DNA of 64,000 nucleotides. Source: Montifringilla adamsi (taxonomy: Eukaryota; Chordata; Aves; Passeriformes; Passeridae). The first letter of the stretch is position 1. Each line of letters begins with the position of its first letter. The notes beneath the pieces were generated by a model. The model was not told where the DNA came from. It searched no databases and was given only the letters and a program-made list of their open reading frames with translations. The position numbers and the translations under genes were made by a program. The stretch covers positions 1-64,000 of the forward strand of contig JAGGNK010007027.1 of NCBI GenBank assembly GCA_017590115.1. Reading direction: 5' to 3'. Positions 21,665-31,300 of the stretch are shown here, one piece after another.

Positions 21665-22085
21665 TGACATTTAAAATCCCCGCCGTGAGCAGCCGCAGTG
21701 TGTGAGGGGGAAAGAGAGCCGGCGTGTGAGGGAGGAACAGAGCCGGCGTGTGAGGGGGAAAGAGAGCCGGCGTGTGAGGGAAAAGAGAGCCGGCGTGTGA
21801 GGGAAAAGAGAGCCGGCGTGTGAGGGGGAAAGAGAGCCGGCGTGTGAGGGAGGAACAGAGCCGGCGTGTGAGGGAAAAGAGAGCCGGCGTGTGAGGGAAA
21901 AGAGCCGGCGTGTGAGGGAGGAACAGAACCGGCGTGTGAGGGAAAAGAGAGCCGGCGTGTGAGGGGGAACAGAACTGGCGTGTGAGGGGGAAAGAGAGCC
22001 GGCGTGTGAGGGGGAAAGGGAGCCGGCGTGTGAGGGAGGAACAGAACCGGCGTGTGAGAGGAAAGAGGGCCGGTGTGTGAAGGGG
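21665..22085. repeat. GC-rich minisatellite, unit about 18-27 bp (gagccggcgtgtgaggg...)
   Basis: Some sixteen copies of gccggcgtgtgaggg separated by variable ggaaagagag, aaaagagag or aggaacaga spacers, so two or three unit types alternate. It fills the space between the IFNAR2 end and the IL10RB promoter. Every copy carries CpG. Confidence 0.93.
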
Positions 22086-22329
22086 AGCCCTCAGGTCCGG
22101 GGCCGCCGCCGTGCCCGCAGCCCGCTCCGCCCCGTGAGGAAGCGGAAGGGTTCGGGGTGCCGGGGTTCCCGGTGCCCGCTCCGCCCCGTGGGGAAGCGGA
22201 AGGGTTCGGGGTGCCGGGGTTCCCGGTGCCCGCTCCGCCCCGTGGGGAAGCGGAAGGCTTCGGGGTGCCGGGGCGGCCCCGCTCCCGCTGCCATGGCGCG
22301 GCGGCCCCGCCGCGGCTGAGGGAGCCGCC
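22086..22329 (+). promoter_or_regulatory. IL10RB: CpG-rich promoter/5' UTR of IL10RB with three 54-bp tandem copies
   Basis: Positions about 22122-22278 hold three near-identical copies of a GC-rich unit containing cgctccgccccgtg and gggaagcggaagg. Each copy has a CGGAAG core typical of ETS-family sites and a CCGCCCC GC box. Copy 3 has one base change in the CGGAAGG context. The array ends about 50 nt before the IL10RB start codon. Confidence 0.6.
22293..22319 (+). other. Upstream open reading frame of IL10RB (8 codons)
   Basis: ATG at 22293 in ctgccATGg context, followed by eight codons and TGA, ending 10 nt before the IL10RB ATG. Whether it is in the transcript depends on the unknown start site. 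If it is, it would be met first by scanning ribosomes. Confidence 0.5.
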
Positions 22330-22378
22330 ATGGCCGCCGCGCTGCGGGCCGCGCTCTGCAGCGGGCTGCTGCTCCTGG
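22330..22378 (+). CDS. IL10RB: IL10RB exon 1: start codon and signal peptide
   Basis: The ATG in gccgccATGg is a near-perfect Kozak context. It encodes a 16-residue Ala/Leu-rich signal core and ends in phase 1 (CTGG then gtgagt). An 8-codon upstream frame stops 10 nt before this ATG. Confidence 0.92.
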
Positions 22379-25300
22379 GTGAGTCCACCGCGGAGGGACG
22401 GAGGAACGGAGCGAGCTCCTGGTGCCGCCTGGCCGCGGGCACGGCGAGCGGCGGTGCCCTCGGGAGGAGCGGCAGCGAGGGGCGCCTGAGGCGGCGGTGC
22501 CTCCGCACTGCCCCGAGCCCGGCGCGGCTCCTCGGGGGCCGTGAGGAACCGAGCGGCCCCGGGAGTGCCCTGAAGGGACAGAAGGGACAGCGGGGCCAGC
22601 CCGCCCGGCTCTGTGGGTGTTATTCGCCCAGGGCTCAGTCTGTGCTAGGAAACGGGGCCGGTGCTGCCGGGAGAGAGACACTGCAGGTCCGGGCGAGGAA
22701 AGGCGGGCGTGGGGGCGAAACCGCGGCCAGAGAGCCCCGTGTCACTGTCTGTAGGGGGGACAGCCGGGGAACAGGGACAGGAGCAGAGGGAACGGCCTCA
22801 GGCTGGGCCAGGGCAGGCTCAGCTGGGCCAGCAGCAGGAATTTGCCCATGGCAAGGGTGCTCAGGCTTTGGCAGGGGCTGCCCAGGGAGCTTTGCAGTGC
22901 CCATCCCTGCAGGTGTCCCCTGGGGGTGGCACTGAGTGCTCTGGGCTGGGGACAAGGTGGCCATGGGGCACAGCTGGCACTGCCTGGGCTGGGAGGGCTG
23001 TGCACAAAACTGAAACCCCAGAAATATTTCCTCATCTCTTCGGATCCACAGTGCCCAATGAAGCAATTTACCTGGAGGCTCCTCAGGTAGGCAGCACTGT
23101 GAGGGAAGGGAGCCTGGCAAGGAAATGTGATTTTTCCTGGGAATTTGCATGTCTGCCTCAGACCTCATTCTCAGAGCAGGGGCAGAGAGAAATCAGAGGG
23201 ACTTTGGACAAGGGGTGGAATGCCAGGATCAGGGGGAGTGGCTGCCAGTGCCAGAGGGCAGGGCTGGGTGGGATCTGGGCAATGAGGAATTGTTCCCTGG
23301 CAGGGTGGGCAGGCCCTGGCACAGGGTGCCCAGAGCAGCTGGGGCTGCCCCTGGATCCCTGGCAGTGCCCAAGGCCAGGCTGGACACTGGGGCTGGAGCA
23401 GCCTGGCACAGGGGAAGGTGTCCCTGCCATGGCAGGGTGGCACTGGGTGGGCTGTGAGGGCCCTCCCAGCCCAAACCCACCTGTGATTTGAACTTCTGTA
23501 TTTGTGATGTGCACTGTGTTTGATTTATTTGTTGGGTGCAAGGGTCACACTCTAGGACCAGAGTCTGAAACCGGTTTTGTTTAAGCCAGGTTCAGATTTT
23601 AAACTCTTGCCTGCCAGAGGGGGGTGACTGACACAGGAATTTCATTTGTTTCTGCATCAGCTGGGGACACAGCTCAGGGGTGATTATGGGCTGCTGGGGT
23701 GACACAGGGTGACCTTTACGGTCTCTTCCAGCCCTGATGATTCTGTGAACCACAGACATGCAAAATGTGTTATTTATTTTCGAGTCTCTCATCGGGTGTG
23801 CCTGACATTTAAGCACTGCTCTGCTCTGGCAGGGTTTGTTTGCATTGCTCATTTGTGGTGCAGTAATGGGCTGGAATCTTTGCTATTTTGGTCTCAATAC
23901 CTACAATTATGTAAGAATAATTAAATCATAACAGTAATGGGCTTTTCATTGATGTTTTACACTAGTTTAGGGTTTCTTTTATTCAGTTCCAAGAAAGGAA
24001 AACAACTGGAGTTTTGTCACTTGTGAATAATGCTGATTAATGATACTTAATTACATTTAATTATATGTAATAACTCTCTTACCTTCAGAGGTGCTGAAGT
24101 TTATCAATCCCCACGCCCTTGTTATTCCCACAGTGCTGCTTAGAAAAACTGGGGTTTGACAGTCTGAGGGAGAGTTCATGCCCCGAGTGCTGGGCAGCAC
24201 CAGCTCAGTCACGCACAAGAATGTCTGTGTCACAAGCACTTACTGGAAGCCACTGGTGCCAGTAATTTGTTTTGTTGCATAAGGAGGCAGGAGAGGCATC
24301 AGGATTTAAATTTAATTTAATCGGGCTCTGGTTTTGAATACGCACCAAAGGCAAGGCAGAGGCTGCATTTAAATTTAGGATGAGTGACAAGTGCTGGAGC
24401 AAACACTGAAATGTTGGTTCTGATTCCTCCCACAGTTTCTGGAATGGTCCCAGAGCCCCAGAACGTGAGAATTACTTCAGTCAACCTTCACAGCACCTTG
24501 CAGTGGGATGCACCAAGGTTCTCCAGAGGGAACCTCACCTACACTGTCCAGTCCAAGAGGTGGGGCTGGGCTGGGCTGGTTTTCATTCACACCCTACAGC
24601 TCTGTGTGCCTGGGACTTGTGTCCTCTGCAGAGCACAGCCTGTCCCTTTATTTCAGGGACTTTGCTGTCCCAGGAGCTCTCCCTTCATTTCAGCTTGTGA
24701 GAGACTTCTCTGCTGAGCTGATGGACAGGGCAGAGGCATTTCCTGGGTATTCACACCCAAGGCAGCTTTGTCCTGTTTGTTTTGGAACCACAGACACATT
24801 CTAACACTGGGTGTTATTGGCTCTGTGTGTGGTTTTTCCCTTCTGTGATTGAAGAGACCTGGTTGTGCTGAGTGTTTGTCCTTCCCTGATCTCTCAGATG
24901 CTCTCATCCCATCCCATCCCATCCCATCCCATCCCACCCAGTGCCACCCTGCCAGGGCAGGGACACCTTCCCCTGTGCCAGGCTGCTCCAGCCCCAGTGT
25001 CCAGCCTGGCCTTGGGCACTGCCAGGGATCCAGGGGCAGCCCCAGCTGCTCTGGGCACCCTGTGCCAGGGCCTGCCCACCCTGCCAGGGAACAATTCCTC
25101 ATTGCCCAGATCCCACCCAGCCCTGCCCTCTGGCACTGGCAGCCATTCCCTGGCTCCTGGCACTCTCTGCCCATATAAAAATTCTCCCTCTTCTTTAGAA
25201 GCCCCTCCAGGCACTGGAAGGAGCTCTAAGCCTCGCCCAGAGCCTTCTCTTCATGCTTAGTTGAGAGAAGATTTTTCTGGGTTCTGTAGCCATGGTCCCT

Positions 25301-28300
25301 TGATCAGTACATTTCTGGGCAGGCTGTTGATGCAGAGCAGAAAGAATAAAATGTATTAAATACAGTCTATTAAATCATGTATTGATCAAGGCCAGGTTGG
25401 ACACTGGGGCTTGGAGCAGCCTGGGATGGTGGAAGGTGTCCCTGCCATAGCAGGGCTGGCACTGGGTGGGATTTAGGGTCCCTTTAACCCACACCCTCTG
25501 TGGTTCTGTTCCATGAGCAGCTCCTGGTCACTTCCCAGCCCTGTTTTCTCTGGCTTTTCCTCTTGTGCAAATGCTGGAGACAGCTCTGAGCAGAGTCCCC
25601 CTGGGACAGCAGTTCCCTGCTGTGGCACTGGCTGAGTGTTTGCTGGTTCTCTGAACTCCTGTCTGCTGAGTGCACTCTTGGGACCCTGCCAGGAAATGGG
25701 CATTTTTTACAGACTTGGAATTTTAATTCTTAAGTTTATAATTTAATCCTTACGTTTATCATTAAGTTTATCATGGATTTATAGATGGGTGTAAAATCCC
25801 TAGTGTGAGTCTTACACACAGGGGAAACATTTTTACATCCACAAGTGCAAACTGCTTGCATTAACAGCTTTGCTACCTTAAAGCCATTTAGGCAGTTGGA
25901 ATTACCATCTGTTTCTGTTCCCTGCAGCATCTACTACCCTGGGGACACCTATGAGACCCTGAGGACAGACCTGAGGCTGCCCCAGTGTGACGTGTCCTCG
26001 CTGTCACCCTACGGCAGCTACGTGCTGCGGCTGCGGGCCGAGGCGGGGCAGCTGCACTCCCCCTGGGTCACCCTCACCTTCAAGCCCATGGATGACAGTG
26101 AGCCTTTCCCTGTTCTTCCCAAAATACTGCCTGCTCTGGGAGAGAAGCTAGAGGATAAAGAGTATTTTGTCATTTAATTACGCTGTGCTGGTTCTTGGCT
26201 TCTTTTTTCTACCTCTGTCGAGGTCAGGATTGAAGGCACTCGAGATGTGATTTCAGGCTTGGATGTTTATGTTTTCTTATCTGTGTTACAGTCTCACAGC
26301 AGTGAGTTCTGCAGTATTTCACTAACAATTACAAAATGGCCAACTATCTCTTTGGATGTTTATGTTTTCTTATCTGTGTTACAGTCTCACAGCAGTGAGT
26401 TCTGCAGTATTTCACTAACAAGGTACAAAATGGCTCACTGTCTTTCTCTACAAGGTCTTTTAAGGCTAAACTACCCAATTAAGAAGTGATACCTAAATTA
26501 TTTCCACTTTTAACCCAATACCCAACCACCCGTGCCCACAATGGGGACTTTATCCAATGACACAAAACCACCCAAAGCCATGGAGAAGAAGGAGAAGAAG
26601 GAGCAGCCTCCACCCTAAACCCTCCATCTTGCTTTATATCTGTTACTGCATATTTTATAATTTAATTACATTTTATCATTAATTACCCAACTAAATATAT
26701 TTAATTACATTGAACTATAAAATCTTAGTTGTAACACTAGTCTGCAATTCTCAGTTCCAGGGTTCCAACAACATTGAACTATAAAATCTTAGTTGTAACA
26801 CTGACAGAAAGCAGAGTCGGTTCACTGTCATAGTATTGATCACCTCTTTGGAGGAGATTTTCAGACAAAGCATCATTTTCTTCTAAAATAAGGAACATTT
26901 CTATTTTCTATTTTATAATTTAATTACATTTTATCATTAATTACCCAACTAAATATATTTAATTACATTGAACTATAAAATCTTAGTTGTAACACTGACA
27001 GAAAGCAGAGTCGGTTCACTGTCATAGTATTGATCACCTCTTTGGAGGAGATTTTCAGACAAAGCATCATTTTCTTCTAAAATAAGGAACATTTCTATTT
27101 TCCAGACAGGGAGAAGTTGTCTTCAAGGAGCCAGACTTCCTGTATATAAATTCAGTTACTTCCTTATTCATTGCTTTGCCAGGCAAAAAAATTAATTTCT
27201 ATTTTTTCTTACTTAAAAAAAAAACCCACTCTCACATAGAAAAGTTAATTTTCAGCCAAGAAATCTTGATTGCACAAGGCAGAAATAATTCAAATGTTTT
27301 CATTTTTCAAGCTGCTCATGATCAAAACCCACAAAGCCCCCAACAAAACACTTTTCTAGGGGGTCTGCTCAGGACAGACAGATGTTATGGCAGTTTGGCC
27401 CAGAAGGGGAAGTGAGTGACAGCCGTGGAAATGGTCCTTCCTCTCCTGGAGCCACCACGGCTGGCAAAAGGGAACTGGGTTCATTTACAGGGTGTGGGAA
27501 TGGGACTTGCATTGGTACCTGGTGCAAAAAATGCAACTGCAAGAATAAAATCCCTTTGCAGAGCAGTTATGTGAGGAAAGCATTAATTTATGGGTGACAC
27601 AGGAAAAGAAACTACTTCTTTCTAATGCATGATTTAAAAGGTGACGTTTGGGCTGTGTGAGAATGTCCAGCTGAATCTTCTCTTCTCTTCTCTTCTCTTC
27701 TCTTCCTCAGGTCGGACTCGGGGGCTCTGCACGTGGATGTGTCGGGGCCCTTTGCGGAGCACGAGCAGGACCGGTGGCCCCTGAGGCTCTACTACGGCTC
27801 CTGGAGGTACAGGATCCTCTACTGGAAGAGGGGCAGCAGAGACACAGACCCGGCCTCTGCTTCCCGGGTATGCTGCTTCCCTGACCTTCATCTGTGCTTT
27901 TCCTGGAAAATGCCATCCTGGGAATGTCCTGGGAGCTCCTGGAGGGTGTGGCACTGGTTACAGAGCTCTGGAGCCAGGTGGGAGAGCTGGGGGGCTCACC
28001 TGGAGAGGAGAAGCTCCAGGGAGAGCTCAGAGCCCCTGGCAGGGCCTGAAGGGGCTCCAGGAGAGCTGCAGAGGGACTGGGGACAAGGCCTGCAGGGACA
28101 GGAGCCAGGGAATGGCTGCCAGTGCCAGAGGGCAGGGCTGGGTGGGATCTGGGCAATGAGGAATTGTTCCCTGGCAGGGTGGGCAGGCCCTGGCACAGGG
28201 TGCCCAGAGCAGCTGGTGCTGCCCCTGGATCCCTGGCAGTGCCCAAGGCCAGGCTGGACACTGGGGCTGGAGCAGCCTGGCACAGGGGAAGGTGTCCCTG

Positions 28301-31300
28301 CCATGGCAGGGTGGCACTGGCTGGGCTGTGAAGTCCCTCCCGTCCCAACTCAGTCTGGATTCTGTGATTCTAAGAGTAAAAATGGATCCCTACTAATTAC
28401 AGTTAATCAGGTCTGTTCACTGCAGCTGGGACTCAAAGTAAATGCAGGAGCTGTGTAGTTAAACAGCAGCATGGACAGAATTTTCTCTTTCCATAATTAT
28501 AAATAACTCTGTTTTTTTTCCCTCTCAGTGGAACTTTGTGCTTTTTACCCCCCAAAATACTAAAAATGCCTAAAGCTTTTATTCACTGTGGCCACGTGCA
28601 GATCTGCAGTTTGTATCCACTGCAGTTCCTTTTCTCCTTCTCAGGGACAGCCTCTTCCACAGGCAGTTGTGCTCCTCCATGCACAGTGCATGGAGAAAGA
28701 TCGTTAGTAATGTATTAATTAGAGCATTTTGGCCTCTGTTTCAGGCAAACAGGAAGCCTCTGTCCAGCAGACCCCATCCCAATTAATGAGTGCTTTGTCC
28801 ATCAGTGCAGTTTTATGTAATGGACTCCACCAGGTGTAATTCTGATTTGCATCTGTTACCTGCACAGTGCTTTGCCATCCAGTTCCAGAAATCAGGGGCC
28901 ACCACTTCCCACCCAGCAGCTTGCTTTTCCTCTCCCAGGCTCCTGAGGGATGCAGGTGTTCCTGCACCTGGGGTGCTCTCAGTGCAATCACCCGAGGAAC
29001 AAACTGCACTTGGAGTCTGTGCCTGCAGCACTTCCAAGTGCAAGTCTGGGACATTCCCTGGGGATCCAAGAGGCAGCAGGCAGAGCCTGGGAACTCCGCA
29101 GGTTCTTTGTGAGGTGGCTGCTTCTCCAGGATTGAAACCTGCCTGGAGAGTCTCCTGTTCCTCCTGAGGGATGCTCTGCAGTTACAGGGACATAACTGAT
29201 CCTGAACAGCAAATTCATCTGCTCAGCCACTCACAGCTCCCAGAAATATTTTATTCCTTTATTTTTTTTGGTTTTGCCTAGACGACAGATCACAGAATCA
29301 CAGAGTTGGGCAGGTTGGAAGAGCCCTCAGTGGTCATCCGTTCCTGCCATTAGCCCAGCAGCCCGTGTTCACCACTAACCCATGTCCCCAAGTGCCACAT
29401 CTACACATTTTTTAACACTTCCAGGGGTGGGGGCTGCACCCTTTCTCTGGGCAGCCTATACCAGGGCTCAATAGCTTTTCAGTGAAGGAATTTTTCATAA
29501 TGTCCCTAATCTAAAACTCTCCTGGAGTTTAAAAAATGTTAAAAAATGTTTCCTAATCTCAAACTCCCCTGGCACAAGCCTTTTCCTCTTGTGCTGTTCC
29601 TCCATCCCACTTGCTCCCTCTGCAGTTAGATGGTGTTTGTGTGTAGCTGTGCTCCTAGCTGATCTCATTTGCTTGGCTGACAGTTTCTGGCTGCCACCAG
29701 ATCTCATTTATCATCCCTCATTGTCCTAAAACTTCGTTAGTGCTGCTGGAAACAGCCCAAAGGTCAGTGGTGTGGATAGTTGTACAGTAAGTAATTGTGA
29801 TTGTAATTCAGTACAGTTGTAATTGCAAATGCTTGGTTACTCCTTAGCTAATCCCACAGCTGGGTCTCTGACCTCCCCCTCTTCCATGTGTTGTGTTTTT
29901 GTGTTTGCAGGTGGCAGAGCTGGACACCAGGCACAGCTCTGAGGTGCTGGCCCAGCTGGAGCCATGGACAGTGTACTGTGTGCGAGTGCAGGCGCTGATT
30001 CCCGAGTGGAACAAGGCAGGGCAGCTGAGCAGGGAGCTCTGTGAGCAGACAACCCACAATGGTAACCCGGCAGCTGGAGATCATGGAATCACACTGGGAT
30101 GGCTGGGAGAGACCTCACAGCCCAGCCAGTGCCACCCTGCCCTGGCAGGGACAGCTTCCCCTGTGCCAGGCTGCTCCAGCCCCAGTGTCCAGCCTGGCCT
30201 TGGGCACTGCCAGGGATCCAGGGGCAGCCACAGAGAAAGTGGTAATTGAAAAGAATTACTCAGAAATTAATAATGACAGTTGTAATTGTTCTTTTCCTTG
30301 TCTCTGGCAGGTGTAACCCCTGTGTGGATAATTGTGACTGTTCTGGTGGGGTCCATGCTGGTCGTGGGCACAGCTGTCACCGCTTGTTTCTTCTCCAGTT
30401 TTTATCTGTACAGACTCACCAAACATGTTTTCTGCCCTTCCTACATTTTCCCACAGCACTTGAAAGAGGTTTGTTTCCTGCCTAACACGTGAAAATCAGC
30501 TTATCCAGCAGAGCCAGTTGTTTTTTCACTTGTTTTGTTTGTTTGTTTTTTTCTCAGTGCCAAAACATTTAGAGCTTCTTTTATTTTGCCTCCTTTCACT
30601 GGCACCTGATGGTCAGTGATCTGTAATTTGTCATCACCAGCTTTTTATGGCTCAGAAACAGGATGGGTTTGTTGATTTTGAAGTGAGAGAGTACCAGGTA
30701 TCAACTTCAGTTCCTCATTTAGCCAGTGAGCAACAGAATTCTCTGTCTCTCCTGCCTCCTTTTAGACTTAAACCAGCTCCTTTTTTCTCCTGCAGCAAAG
30801 TCCTGTCACGAGTGTAATCACGAGTTGTAACTTCAGGAAAGTGTCTGAGGAAGGAACCTGGGCTGGATCAGCTGCACCAGAGCAGCCTGGGCTGTGGAAG
30901 GGGTCCCTGGCCATGGCAGGATGGGAAGAGCTTTGGGATTCCATCCAACTCAAACCATTCTGGGAATCTGTGATTCTGTGGAGTCTGAAAATTCCAGCTA
31001 AAAGGAGAGCAGTGACAACAGCCAATGATGATGGGGACCCACTGCTCCTGTCACACAGCCAGAGGACAAAGAGGCTGCAGCAGGATCCCTTCCCAGAAAC
31101 AAGGATGTACCAAAAACTCCTGTACCAGCCTGTGCTCTCCTGAGTCCCTGCAGTTCCTCTGGGCCTTTCATTTTCACTCAGTCAGCTCAGCACTCCCAGG
31201 TTTGCAGCTGACTTTGGCTCCTGCTTTAGGCTGTGCTCAGCACCAGGAGTGTCATGGAATCACAGAATCCCAACTGGGCTGGGTTGGGAGGGACCTTAAA

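Noticed and set aside
21651..22508. 285-codon minus-strand Leu/Pro/Thr-rich frame over the IL10RB promoter
   Set aside because: Shadow of the GC-rich minisatellite and the triplicated promoter unit.
23063..23098. Possible 36-nt extra exon in IL10RB intron 1 (cacag then TGCCCAATGAAG..., CAG then gtaggc)
   Set aside because: It would enter in phase 1 but leave in phase 0, breaking the frame into exon 2; no homology.
22661..23491. 276-codon frame in IL10RB intron 1
   Set aside because: Runs through two CR1-like elements; the same peptide-like strings recur at every CR1 copy in the window.
27634..28348. Minus-strand frames opposite IL10RB exon 4
   Set aside because: Shadow of the exon and of the adjacent CR1 copy.
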